Assembly (NCBI GenBank): GCA_037447455.1
Contig: JBBIGQ010000016.1
Coordinates: 1 to 58,746, forward strand
Length of the DNA stretch: 58,746 bases
Origin: BPGX01 sp037447455
GTDB lineage: Bacteria > Bacteroidota > Bacteroidia > B-17B0 > Aurantibacillaceae
Direction: 5' to 3'
In this document: positions 7,445-16,001 of the stretch, piece after piece
How positions within the stretch are numbered: position 1 is the stretch's first letter
How the letters are laid out: every line of letters starts with the position of its first letter
Program-made: the position numbers and the translations under genes
Notes under the pieces: model-generated
What the model saw: only the letters and a program-made list of their open reading frames with translations
What the model was told of the DNA's origin: nothing
Database searches by the model: none

Positions 7445-9910
7445 TTATGCATCTACAATAACATCTACCAGAATTTTTGAATTTAAAATCTTTTCCATTT
7501 CGTGTTGTATTTTTTGATTTATTTTAGAATAAGGCACATTTTTTAATCCCTTTAAGAGTATTTTATGTAAATAGTACTGATTAATTTTTTTGATATAAGG
7601 TTTAATGGGGCCTGATAGATGTTCTTTAAAGTGTGGCTTTAAAAACGCAAATAATCTATTAGCTGCATCTTCACTCAGTTTTTCGTCTTTGCTTTTAATA
7701 CTAAATTCATATAATTTTGTAAATGGCGGATAGTGGTGCAATTTTCGTTCGTTCAAAACGTATTCGTATAATTTATCATAGTTATCTTCTAAAAACATTT
7801 GTAATACTGAATGTTGTGGTTCAAAGGTCTGTATAATCATTTCGCCATCTTTCGTGGATCTGCCTGCCCGGCCGCTTAACTGAAACAATAATTGACTCGC
7901 TCTTTCAAAAGAACGGAAATCAGGAAAGTGTAAAAGCCCATCGGCATAAAGCACAGCTACCAGAGTTACATTTGCAAAATCTAAACCCTTTGTAATCATT
8001 TGTGTGCCAATGAGAATATCAATTTTTTGTTCCTGAAAATCCTGTAAAATGTTTTTATGTGCGTATTTACTTCTTGTGGTATCCTGATCCATACGGGCAA
8101 TAGAATAATCAGGGAACAACCGGCACAGTTCTTCTTCAATTTTTTCGGTGCCCCAACCTTTAGTGCTAATGTTACAGGAACCACAAGCAGGACATAATTG
8201 CATTAAAAGTGTCATTGTGCCGCAATAATGACAAAGCAAATGATTGTGTTGTTTGTGGTATACCATACTCACATCACAATTTTCACATTTTGCTATCCAT
8301 CCGCATTTTAAGCATTGTGTAATCGGCACGTAGCCACGGCGGTTGTGAAATAGCAAAATCTGTTCTTTCCTGCTCAATCTATCCTGCATTGCTTCAAATA
8401 ACGGGGGGGTAATCAATGTGCTGTTTTGCATCAAATGATAATACTTTCTTATATCTACTAATTTTTTCCGCACTTTTGCTGTGCCATACTTTTCACTCAG
8501 TACAACTTTTCCGTATTTGCCGATAGAGCAGTTGTATATGGTTTCAACAGATGGTGTGGCAGAACCTAAAATAACTTTTGTGTTTAATAAATGTGCAAGA
8601 TAAATAGCTGCATCTCTTGCATTGTAAAAAGGAGGTTTTTGTCTCTGACGAAAAGAAGCATCGTGCTCTTCATCAATTACTATCAGTCCTAAATTTTGGA
8701 AAGGCAAGAATAATGCCGACCTTGGACCGAGAATAATTTGCGCACAGTTATCTTTTTTAGCCGGAACTTTTATATCATCTGAAAAATGTAAAAGTTTCTT
8801 CCAAATTTCAGTGCGTTCATTTTCAGAAAATTTGGAATGATATACATATACAACGTTACCAAATACTCTTTTTAATCGTTGAATGAGTTGAGTGGTCAAA
8901 GCAATTTCTGGTACAAGATATAAACATTGTTTACCTTGCTGTAATTGTTCTTTAATCCATTCAATATAAATTTCTGTTTTTCCACTTCCTGTTTCGCCAT
9001 ATAACAAACAAGTTTGCTTATCTTTAAAGTGTTCTTTAATAGATAAAAATGCGTTCATTTGTTTTTCAGTGAGCACTGTTTCTTTTTTTTCAAACCAATC
9101 ATTGTCTAATCGGCTTTCTTCCATTAAATATTCCAACAAAATCCCTTTTTCTATCAGTGCGTTAACAGCTGCTTTGTTTACTCTTTCTGCCAAAATATTT
9201 TTTTTAACCAGTGATTTTGCTTTCGACAATTGTAAATAGGCCAAAAGTGCTTCCAATTGCTTAAACGATCGCTTTTCCAATTGCTGGATAACTTCCTGTA
9301 ATTTTTCAGAATGTTTCAATTCTGTTGATAATTCAACATATTGTACCATCTTCGGTTTAAACTTTTCTTCAATTTCTTCTTTGAAAAATAAAATATTTTT
9401 TTCGGATAAACTTTTAATCACTCTCGGAACACTATATTTTGGAATTATCTTTCCTAATTCTTCTATCTTGACAATATGCTGATGAACAAGATGATCCAAC
9501 ACCTTTCGCTCGTTTTCACTCAGTTTGTCGAAAACTTCTTTATCTATTGCAAGATCTTTATTTAATTGGACTTTAGAAATAGTTTCAATTTTTAATCCGG
9601 AAGGCAGTGCAGCATTCATTACATCGCCCAGTTTACACATATAATAATCACTCATCCATTTCCAGAATTTTATTTGATATTCAAACACACAGGGCGCATC
9701 ATCTAATATGTATTCAATGTCTTTGGTAGTGTATTCTTTTGGTGGATTTTGATGAATGGCTGCAATAATACCTGCATAAAACTTTTTTGCACCAAATTGC
9801 ACTACCACTCTTTTGCCAACGGAAACAGCAGATTCCAAATTTTCTGGTACAGAATAACAATACGTTTGCGAAATACTTAATGGTACTATAACATCAACAA
9901 AGATAGACAC
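7445..9910 (-). CDS. priA: Primosomal protein N', replication restart helicase
   Basis: 821 aa. PriA recognises stalled forks and restarts replication. The order is the usual one: N-terminal 3'-DNA-binding domain (FVDVIVPLSISQTYCYSVP), winged helix, helicase lobe 1 with Walker A GETGSGKTEIY and DEEHD in VIDEEHDASFRQ, a zinc-binding insert with paired CxxC motifs (CLKCGWIAKCENC, CHYC, CPAC), and lobe 2 with TQMITKGLDFANV and SGRAGR. The start codon is GTG at 9910 with no in-frame ATG nearby. A -7 box ends 5 nt before it, so the mRNA would be nearly leaderless. The 174 bp between it and sod hold no gene that I can see. Confidence 0.95.
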   Translation of the reverse strand: MSIFVDVIVPLSISQTYCYSVPENLESAVSVGKRVVVQFGAKKFYAGIIAAIHQNPPKEYTTKDIEYILDDAPCVFEYQIKFWKWMSDYYMCKLGDVMNAALPSGLKIETISKVQLNKDLAIDKEVFDKLSENERKVLDHLVHQHIVKIEELGKIIPKYSVPRVIKSLSEKNILFFKEEIEEKFKPKMVQYVELSTELKHSEKLQEVIQQLEKRSFKQLEALLAYLQLSKAKSLVKKNILAERVNKAAVNALIEKGILLEYLMEESRLDNDWFEKKETVLTEKQMNAFLSIKEHFKDKQTCLLYGETGSGKTEIYIEWIKEQLQQGKQCLYLVPEIALTTQLIQRLKRVFGNVVYVYHSKFSENERTEIWKKLLHFSDDIKVPAKKDNCAQIILGPRSALFLPFQNLGLIVIDEEHDASFRQRQKPPFYNARDAAIYLAHLLNTKVILGSATPSVETIYNCSIGKYGKVVLSEKYGTAKVRKKLVDIRKYYHLMQNSTLITPPLFEAMQDRLSRKEQILLFHNRRGYVPITQCLKCGWIAKCENCDVSMVYHKQHNHLLCHYCGTMTLLMQLCPACGSCNISTKGWGTEKIEEELCRLFPDYSIARMDQDTTRSKYAHKNILQDFQEQKIDILIGTQMITKGLDFANVTLVAVLYADGLLHFPDFRSFERASQLLFQLSGRAGRSTKDGEMIIQTFEPQHSVLQMFLEDNYDKLYEYVLNERKLHHYPPFTKLYEFSIKSKDEKLSEDAANRLFAFLKPHFKEHLSGPIKPYIKKINQYYLHKILLKGLKNVPYSKINQKIQHEMEKILNSKILVDVIVDA

Positions 9911-9915
9911 GGCAC

Positions 9916-9923
9916 CAAAAATA
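9916..9923 (-). promoter_or_regulatory. Candidate -7 element TATTTTTG of priA
   Basis: Exact TAnnTTTG match whose 3' end is 5 nt from the GTG start of priA. If used, transcription would begin at or within a few bases of the start codon. Confidence 0.55.
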
Positions 9924-9983
9924 CTAAATATAATGCGAGTCCTGTATCAATTTTTATTACATATTTTTTATTTGCAAGCTTTA

Positions 9984-11378
9984 TTAAATCCCCACATTGA
10001 GATGCAAATAAATCCCTGCTTTTCCTAGGTGGTTAACAGCTCCTTCTATCCGAACCACCAAATCATAATAGGAAATCAGATCCAATCCAATCCCATAACC
10101 ATAAACCCATCTGTTCGACAAAAAATTGGTTTGAAAATAAAATTTATCCTGAACATACGCCGCATCCAAAAACAAATTCAGATAGGCATAAAACGGAATA
10201 GTATTAAATTGTTGAATTTTTAGCCCTCTCAAATGATAAACCTGTGGTTTTATTAATCGCCACCGCAAAGCATTTTTAGTCATAAAATACTGCTGTCCAT
10301 CTATCACGTAGTACTCATATCCCCGCACATTATTATTTCCAAACCCAATAGCACGATTGAAAAAATAGGGAATGGGCTTGTTTTCAGTCCATTTTACATA
10401 AAAGCCATTCGCCAGATTCAACCAATCATTTATAGACGTAAATTTTTTAATCGTAGCATATAAAAAAGTATTGTTTACATTTTCTATACTGTGAAATCCT
10501 ATTCCATTTTTGGTAATACTTGCACCAAACACCCAGCCCTTCAATGGATAGTATTGAATATCGGTATTATTGAATACATAAGCATAATATAAATAAAAAT
10601 ATTGCAACGTGTGAATGCTGGTGTTTTCAAAGTAAAATGGATTTAGTTTTAAGATTGTATCGTTCAACCTCCAGTAATTATAAGCACCTTCTAATGTATG
10701 GCTATCAAAAAATTTTCTTCTGTAGGTGAATGATAATTTGGCTTCTATTAATTGAACAATATGTTTTTTGTAGTCCCTGTAAAAAAGTGGCTGATTAAAA
10801 ACAGTGTTGTATTGTGTTTCATTGCTTTGTTTGAGAAATAAAGAGGTGCGCAGCCCTAATGTTTGTTGCTGATTGATGTACGGTCTTCTATACACAATTC
10901 CATATTTTTCAGCATAGCCGCGTTGTACTACTAAAGAAAACTTATCCTTTCTTCCGGTAAAATTTTCGTGATCTAAAACCAATCCATAATTTATTCTAAA
11001 CCAATCTTTTGTTTGCCACCAGGTATTAAAATTTCTATCCTGTATTTCAAAAATAGGCACCGGCCATATATACCAACGTTCCCGCACGCGTGTATGTAAT
11101 TTGATTTTAGTACTATCTATCTTTTCAAAATAAACGGTATCAAATACAAATAAATTGGTGTTAAAAATATTTTGCTGAGAACGAAGCGCTATATATTCTA
11201 ATCGCTCCGTTGCCACTGTATCTCCTTGTTTTTTAATAAACTCTCTATAAATAATGGAACGTTTGGTTTTTTTATTACCTTCTATTTCTATTGTATCAAT
11301 ATAATAGTATTTTTGTGCCAAAAGAAAAAAAGAATACAAAAAATAAACCACACCATATTTAACCTTTTGCTTATTCAT
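9984..11378 (-). CDS. D15/BamA-like outer-membrane protein with POTRA domain
   Basis: 464 aa from ATG at 11378. The upstream in-frame codons (to 11414) overlap the promoter box at 11390-11397, so the later Met is preferred; it begins a signal peptide (KVKYGVVYFLYSFFLLAQ). A single POTRA-like domain follows (IDTIEIEGNKKTKRSI), then an aromatic-rich stretch with alternating strands typical of a beta-barrel, including GFGNNNVRGYEYYVIDGQQY, which matches the conserved RGY region of surface-antigen barrels, and an aromatic C-terminal strand. BamA has five POTRA domains and about 800 residues, so this is a short Omp85-family relative with unknown cargo. It is divergent from the pterin synthase gene. 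Confidence 0.8.
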   Translation of the reverse strand: MNKQKVKYGVVYFLYSFFLLAQKYYYIDTIEIEGNKKTKRSIIYREFIKKQGDTVATERLEYIALRSQQNIFNTNLFVFDTVYFEKIDSTKIKLHTRVRERWYIWPVPIFEIQDRNFNTWWQTKDWFRINYGLVLDHENFTGRKDKFSLVVQRGYAEKYGIVYRRPYINQQQTLGLRTSLFLKQSNETQYNTVFNQPLFYRDYKKHIVQLIEAKLSFTYRRKFFDSHTLEGAYNYWRLNDTILKLNPFYFENTSIHTLQYFYLYYAYVFNNTDIQYYPLKGWVFGASITKNGIGFHSIENVNNTFLYATIKKFTSINDWLNLANGFYVKWTENKPIPYFFNRAIGFGNNNVRGYEYYVIDGQQYFMTKNALRWRLIKPQVYHLRGLKIQQFNTIPFYAYLNLFLDAAYVQDKFYFQTNFLSNRWVYGYGIGLDLISYYDLVVRIEGAVNHLGKAGIYLHLNVGI

Positions 11379-11389
11379 TTTACTGCATA

Positions 11390-11397
11390 CAAAAGTA
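11390..11397 (-). promoter_or_regulatory. Candidate -7 element TACTTTTG of the D15-like gene
   Basis: Exact TAnnTTTG match on the minus strand, 11 bp before the preferred ATG at 11378; back to back with the plus-strand box at 11438-11445. Confidence 0.55.
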
Positions 11398-11437
11398 AGA
11401 CAAAAACAGAGCATTTTTTAATCAATAAAAAAAATGT

Positions 11438-11445
11438 TATATTTG
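11438..11445 (+). promoter_or_regulatory. Candidate -7 element TATATTTG of the pterin synthase-folE unit
   Basis: Exact TAnnTTTG match, 8 bp before the ATG at 11454. It rules out the longer upstream frame and predicts a very short leader. Confidence 0.6.
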
Positions 11446-11453
11446 CCTCCTCT

Positions 11454-11867
11454 ATGATTTACATCACACGAAAGGAACATTTTAATGCTGCCCACAAATT
11501 ATACAATCCACATTGGAGCATTGAACAAAACACGAAAGCATTTGGCAAGTGCGCTAATTCTAATTTTCATGGACACAATTACGAAATTTATATTACCATT
11601 AAAGGAAATATCCGTTCAGAAACGGGCTTTGTTATGAATTTATTTGATTTAAGCGATATATTAAAGAACGATGTTGTGGAGCATTTAGATCACAAAAACT
11701 TAAACTTAGAAACAGATTACTTTAAAGTACATTTACCGAGCATTGAAAACTTGTGTATTTATATTTGGAATATTTTAGAACCCAAAATAAAAAAGCACGG
11801 TGCACAATTGCATTGTGTCAAAATTCAGGAAACAGATAATAATTTTGCAGAATATTATGGAGAATAA
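11454..11867 (+). CDS. queD: 6-carboxy-/6-pyruvoyl-tetrahydropterin synthase family protein
   Basis: 137 aa from ATG at 11454. Zinc ligands and catalytic Cys are visible: HFNAAHKL near residue 9, and CANSNFHGHNYEI where Cys precedes HGH by five residues. Family members act on 7,8-dihydroneopterin triphosphate, made by FolE, whose gene overlaps this one by 11 bp. QueD gives 6-carboxytetrahydropterin for queuosine; the eukaryotic-type PTPS gives a biopterin precursor. The C-x5-HGHNY spacing resembles the latter more than E. coli QueD, so the end product is open. Complete length for the family. Confidence 0.85.
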   Translation: MIYITRKEHFNAAHKLYNPHWSIEQNTKAFGKCANSNFHGHNYEIYITIKGNIRSETGFVMNLFDLSDILKNDVVEHLDHKNLNLETDYFKVHLPSIENLCIYIWNILEPKIKKHGAQLHCVKIQETDNNFAEYYGE

Positions 11868-12486
11868 AAAACCGATAATTACCGATTGGGAGGCCTTTGA
11901 AAACTATTTTCGTATTGATATGTACAATACGAAAAAAACAAAAATATTAAAAGATGCTTATGAACAAATCCTCAAAGTGGTGGGCGAAGATATTAGCCGT
12001 GATGGATTGCTTAAAACCCCTGAAAGAGCAGCCAAGTCCATTCAATTTCTCACACACGGGTATCATTTAGATGCCATTGAAATTATCAAATCTGCTATGT
12101 TTGACGAAGATTATTCACAGATGGTATTGGTTAAAAACATCGAGGTATTCAGCTTATGCGAACATCATTTGTTACCTTTTATTGGAAAAGCCCATGTAGC
12201 ATATATTCCGAACGGAAAAATTGTTGGATTAAGTAAAATTGCCCGCGTAGTAGATGCGTACGCCCGTCGCTTACAAGTACAAGAACGATTGACGAATCAA
12301 ATTAAAGATTGTTTACAAGAAACTTTAAATCCTTTGGGTGTAGGTGTGGTAATTGAATGTGCACATTTGTGTATGCAAATGCGTGGTGTTCAAAAGCAGC
12401 ACAGTATCACCACTACCTCCGCATTTTCTGGCGTGTTTTTAGAAGATGCCACCAGAAAAGAGTTTATTAGTTTAATCAAAGATTAA
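11857..12486 (+). CDS. folE: GTP cyclohydrolase I
   Basis: 209 aa from ATG at 11857, overlapping the preceding gene by 11 bp; the earlier in-frame ATG would lie deep inside that gene. The enzyme converts GTP to 7,8-dihydroneopterin triphosphate, first step of folate and of the queuosine/biopterin branch. Zinc and substrate motifs are clear: SLCEHHLLPF, YIPNGKIVGLSKIARVVD, AHLCMQMRGV and QHSITTTSAFSG. The coupling to the pterin synthase suggests direct channelling of the product to that branch. Confidence 0.97.
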   Translation: MENKKPIITDWEAFENYFRIDMYNTKKTKILKDAYEQILKVVGEDISRDGLLKTPERAAKSIQFLTHGYHLDAIEIIKSAMFDEDYSQMVLVKNIEVFSLCEHHLLPFIGKAHVAYIPNGKIVGLSKIARVVDAYARRLQVQERLTNQIKDCLQETLNPLGVGVVIECAHLCMQMRGVQKQHSITTTSAFSGVFLEDATRKEFISLIKD

Positions 12487-12535
12487 TTTTTTGTGAACAA
12501 ACCTGAACATTATATACCATTTAAAAAAAAAGAAT

Positions 12536-13021
12536 ATGGCAACAACAACAGCAATAATCTTAATTGGACAAGCTGACCTATATCACGATGGGATAATTCC
12601 AACACATTTAATTCGTCTGACTGAAAATGACAGACCGGCTTTGATTTTAAGATCAATTGAAGGCGACGAAGAACCTATAATAGTAGTTCCAACCATTGAA
12701 AATATGGTTGATGATATTTACTTAATGATTTCAGTATTTATTCTCAAAACCCTAAACCTAGAAAAGAAAATTCAAACTAAAAACCGAGAAAGCATTTACG
12801 ACATTTTTAATAAACAGGAAAGATTTGTTCTTTACGAAAAAGCAAAAACTTCAATTCAGAAATTTAATATAAAGGTTGTTTTCAATATATTAGAGAAAAG
12901 CCATTTATTGAGTCAAATAGATAAAATCAAGCAGTGCCCCTATGACTTTGAAGTAACTGTGCCTTACATTAAATTTAATGCTTGGTTAGGTAAGGTGGAA
13001 TATAAAGAATTTAAACCATGA
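12536..13021 (+). CDS. Hypothetical protein, 161 aa
   Basis: I do not recognise this protein. It begins with a polar Thr-rich strand (MATTTAIILIGQADLYHDG), then mixed alpha/beta sequence with acidic and basic patches. No signal peptide, membrane segment, zinc pairs or nucleotide motif is visible. It sits 49 bp after folE with an A-rich tract before the ATG and overlaps the next small gene by ATGA, so the two are probably translated together. It looks like an accessory insertion between folE and phoH. Confidence 0.55.
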   Translation: MATTTAIILIGQADLYHDGIIPTHLIRLTENDRPALILRSIEGDEEPIIVVPTIENMVDDIYLMISVFILKTLNLEKKIQTKNRESIYDIFNKQERFVLYEKAKTSIQKFNIKVVFNILEKSHLLSQIDKIKQCPYDFEVTVPYIKFNAWLGKVEYKEFKP

Positions 13022-13200
13022 AATTTTCCAATGACCTGAGAGATTTAGCCGATATTGTTCACTATTTAAGCATATCTGAACATGAGAGGTGCTTTGTTGA
13101 TAAGTGCCAAAAGTTATTTTCTGCTTTGGAGAGTATCTGGGGATTATACACTTATCTCAAGTTTTTACAAAAGGACCTTTATCTCTTTATAGTATCATAA
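13018..13200 (+). CDS. Hypothetical protein, 60 aa
   Basis: Small frame overlapping the 161-aa gene by ATGA, which is the best evidence that it is translated. The first half is helical and charged (KFSNDLRDLADIVHYLS) and holds two Cys (CFVDKC); the C-terminus is hydrophobic. It may be a full small protein or the 5' remnant of a longer gene truncated before phoH. Function unknown. Confidence 0.4.
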   Translation: MKFSNDLRDLADIVHYLSISEHERCFVDKCQKLFSALESIWGLYTYLKFLQKDLYLFIVS

Positions 13201-13212
13201 AAAATTTTCTTG

Positions 13213-13220
13213 TACATTTG
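13213..13220 (+). promoter_or_regulatory. Candidate -7 element TACATTTG of phoH and the glycan operon
   Basis: Exact TAnnTTTG match 11 bp before the TTG start of phoH. It supports both the non-ATG start and a fresh transcription unit running at least to the acetyltransferase at 22331. Confidence 0.6.
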
Positions 13221-13231
13221 TTCCAAAAAAA

Positions 13232-14185
13232 TTGATAGAAAAATTAGTTGTAATTGATAGCGTCAACCCTGTTGATCTGTATGGTGTAAATGATGAAAAA
13301 TTAAATGTAATAAGAAAGTATTTTCCTGAATTAAAAATTGTAGCACGCGGGAATACCATCAAGTTAATCGGAACAAATGAAAAAATACTTTTATTTGAAA
13401 AAAAATGGAAACAACTTTTAAATTATTACGATGATTTTGGATACCTTACTATTTCTGCAATAGAAAACGTCATGAACAAACACGATGAAAAAAAACATAA
13501 TGAACAGGATTTAAACACCCTACATCAAAATATTATTCTGTACGGAACTAATGGAACTGTCATCAAAGCCAAAACACCTAATCAGAAAAAATTGGTTACT
13601 GCTGTTGAAAAACACGATATTGTGTTTGCTATAGGGCCGGCGGGCTCTGGAAAAACATACACTGCTGTAGCCCTTGCTGTTCGGGCGTTGAAAAACAAGC
13701 AGGTCAAACGTATTATCCTAACGCGACCGGCTGTGGAAGCAGGAGAAAATCTTGGGTTTTTGCCCGGTGATCTGAAAGAAAAATTAGATCCCTACATGCA
13801 ACCTATTTACGATGCATTAGCCGATATGATTCCTGCTGATAAATTGCAGCTATACTTAGAAAACAGAACCATTCAAATCGCACCATTGGCCTTCATGCGG
13901 GGACGAACATTAGACAATGCTTTTGTGATATTAGATGAAGCACAAAACACAACAAAAAGCCAAATGAAAATGTTTTTGACCCGAATGGGCAACAACGCTA
14001 AATTTGTCATCACAGGGGATATTACACAAATAGACCTTCCTAGTAAACAACCATCCGGACTGCTTCAGTCCATTCAATTATTAAAAAACATCAAGGAAAT
14101 TTCTATTCTGTATCTTGATGAATCTGATATTGTGCGACACCCTTTAGTCAAGCAAATTATTCAACAATATAAATCAATTGAATAA
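13232..14185 (+). CDS. PhoH-like ATPase
   Basis: 317 aa starting at TTG; no better ATG exists before the conserved part. A KH-like N-terminal region precedes the PhoH ATPase domain with Walker A GPAGSGKT near residue 137, TRPAVEAGENLGFLPGD, Walker B VILDEAQN and the GDITQIDLP motif. PhoH proteins are RNA-associated ATPases of helicase superfamily 1 type with poorly defined roles in RNA processing or stress. Its stop overlaps the ATG of gmhA by one base (TAATG), so it heads the heptose/glycan genes, an arrangement with no known reason. Confidence 0.92.
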   Translation: MIEKLVVIDSVNPVDLYGVNDEKLNVIRKYFPELKIVARGNTIKLIGTNEKILLFEKKWKQLLNYYDDFGYLTISAIENVMNKHDEKKHNEQDLNTLHQNIILYGTNGTVIKAKTPNQKKLVTAVEKHDIVFAIGPAGSGKTYTAVALAVRALKNKQVKRIILTRPAVEAGENLGFLPGDLKEKLDPYMQPIYDALADMIPADKLQLYLENRTIQIAPLAFMRGRTLDNAFVILDEAQNTTKSQMKMFLTRMGNNAKFVITGDITQIDLPSKQPSGLLQSIQLLKNIKEISILYLDESDIVRHPLVKQIIQQYKSIE

Positions 14186-14766
14186 TGAAACAACATATTT
14201 TATCAGCTTTTGAAGCGTCTGTAAAAACCAAACAACAAATTATTTCAAACACAGTATTAATTGAAAAAATAGAACTGCTTACTCATAAAATTATAGAATG
14301 CTACAAAAATAAAGGAAAAGTATTGTGGTGCGGAAATGGTGGTAGTGCTGCAGATGCACAGCATCTGGCCGCCGAGCTAAGTGGTAGATTTTATTATGAT
14401 CGTCAGCCGCTCTATTCAGAAGCATTGCACGTGAATACCAGTTACATTACAGCTGTTGCAAACGATTATAGTTATGATGAAATATTTGCACGACTTGTTC
14501 GTGCCATGCTTCAACCACACGATATTTTAATTGGATTGTCTACCAGCGGTCATTCTAAAAATGTTGTGAATGCCCTGATAGAAGCTAAAAAAATCAACGC
14601 TTACACCGTCGGTTTCACCGGAGAGAGCGGTGGAACTATGAAAGATCACGTGGATTTACTCATTAACGTTCCAAGCAAAGATACACCAAGGATTCAGGAA
14701 TCACACATGATGATTGGACACACTATTTGTCAATTAGTAGAAGAAACTCTGTTCCCTAAAACTTAA
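14185..14766 (+). CDS. gmhA: Phosphoheptose isomerase (sedoheptulose 7-phosphate isomerase)
   Basis: 193 aa SIS-domain protein. GmhA turns sedoheptulose 7-phosphate into D-glycero-D-manno-heptose 7-phosphate, the first step to activated heptoses for LPS core or S-layer glycans. The motifs CGNGGSAADAQHLAAELSGR, AVANDYSYDEIFARL, STSGHSKNV and RIQESHMMIGH are all present, including the catalytic Glu and His. Translation is coupled to phoH, and the next gene, 2 bp after the stop, supplies later steps of the same route. Confidence 0.95.
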   Translation: MKQHILSAFEASVKTKQQIISNTVLIEKIELLTHKIIECYKNKGKVLWCGNGGSAADAQHLAAELSGRFYYDRQPLYSEALHVNTSYITAVANDYSYDEIFARLVRAMLQPHDILIGLSTSGHSKNVVNALIEAKKINAYTVGFTGESGGTMKDHVDLLINVPSKDTPRIQESHMMIGHTICQLVEETLFPKT

Positions 14767-14768
14767 GT

Positions 14769-16001
14769 ATGAATATCCCTGTTTTGATTCTGTCCGGCGG
14801 ATTAGGAACACGCTTACAGCATTTGATACCGGATTTGCCTAAGCCAATGGCAAATGTAGCGGGGAAGCCATTTTTATACCACCTTCTTAAATTTTTGCAA
14901 ACGCAAGGCATTAAAGATGTGTATTTATCTGTCGGATATAAATCCGAAACAATAGAAAATTATTTCCATTCTTATTTCCATTCTATTCATATTCATTACA
15001 TTAAAGAAGCAGAACCGTTAGGCACCGGCGGCGCCATAGCATACGCCCTACAACACATTTCTTCTCAGAAAATTTTGATATTAAACGGAGATACATTTTT
15101 AAATCTTGATATCACTCAACTATTATTACAACATTCTGATGCCACGTTTGTGATGGCTGTGAAATACATTCAGCAATCTAATAGATATGGATTTGTTGAG
15201 CTAAATGAAAAACATATAATCGGCTTTTCCGAAAAACCCCTTATCCCTAAAAGCGGATGGGTCAATGCTGGTGTTTATTTACTTGACAAAAATTTTTTCT
15301 TTTCAAATATCCCTCATCAATCTAAATTTTCATTCGAAACAGATTTTTTAGAAAAAATATACTTACAGCACAAAATTATTGCATTTCCGGCAAACAATTA
15401 TTTCATAGACATTGGTGTGCCGGATGATTTTCACAAAGCGCAAGATGATTTTAGGAAATTAAGACATCTCTCCATTAATAAAAACTGGACCTTATTTTTA
15501 GACAGAGATGGGGTCATTAATAAAAAACTGGAAAACGATTACGTTAAAAAAACAGATGAATTGGTATTGATTGAAAATGTTATAGATGGATTAAAAATAT
15601 TGAGAGAACAATTTGGAAGAATTATTATAGTTACCAATCAGCAGGGCATTGGTAAAGGCATAATGACAGAAAGTGATTTAAACACAGTGCACGAATATCT
15701 GCTGGAATTGCTGGCACGGGAAAACATCTTTATAGATAAAATTTATTATGCACCGGATTTAGAATCGAAAAAATCTATAATGCGAAAACCACAAACGGGC
15801 ATGGCATTAAACGCCAAAAAAGATTTTCCGGACATTCAATTTTATAAATCCATTATGGTAGGCGATAGTTTATCTGATTTACAGTTTGCTCACAATGCAG
15901 GAATGCATGCGGTGTATTTATCCTCACATCCTGCCACCAATCTTCCATACGACTTTGTTTTTAAGGATTTGTTTAATTTTTCTCAAATCTTTCTGAAATG
16001 A
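14769..16001 (+). CDS. Heptose-1-phosphate nucleotidyltransferase fused to a heptose-bisphosphate phosphatase
   Basis: 410 aa fusion. Residues 1 to about 235 form a nucleotidyltransferase of the HddC/RfbA type (LILSGGLGTRLQHL, LPKPMANVAGKPFLYH, LGTGGAIAYAL, ILNGDTFLNLD). Residues about 240-410 form a GmhB-like HAD phosphatase with DRDGVIN (nucleophile Asp), VTNQQGIGKG and MVGDSLSDLQFA. Together with GmhA this covers isomerase, phosphatase and nucleotidyl transfer; the anomeric kinase (HddA or HldE kinase half) is not in the window. The nucleotidyl half is most like HddC, which makes GDP-D-glycero-alpha-D-manno-heptose, but an ADP- or other NDP-sugar cannot be excluded. Confidence 0.85.
   Translation: MNIPVLILSGGLGTRLQHLIPDLPKPMANVAGKPFLYHLLKFLQTQGIKDVYLSVGYKSETIENYFHSYFHSIHIHYIKEAEPLGTGGAIAYALQHISSQKILILNGDTFLNLDITQLLLQHSDATFVMAVKYIQQSNRYGFVELNEKHIIGFSEKPLIPKSGWVNAGVYLLDKNFFFSNIPHQSKFSFETDFLEKIYLQHKIIAFPANNYFIDIGVPDDFHKAQDDFRKLRHLSINKNWTLFLDRDGVINKKLENDYVKKTDELVLIENVIDGLKILREQFGRIIIVTNQQGIGKGIMTESDLNTVHEYLLELLARENIFIDKIYYAPDLESKKSIMRKPQTGMALNAKKDFPDIQFYKSIMVGDSLSDLQFAHNAGMHAVYLSSHPATNLPYDFVFKDLFNFSQIFLK

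Noticed and set aside
9984..11414. Longer N-terminus of the D15-like protein with start at 11414
   Set aside because: The extra codons cover the -7 box at 11390-11397 and would put a Cys-rich stretch before a normal signal peptide.
11226..11453. N-terminal extension of the pterin synthase
   Set aside because: It runs antisense through the D15-like start and the promoter box; the family begins at 11454.
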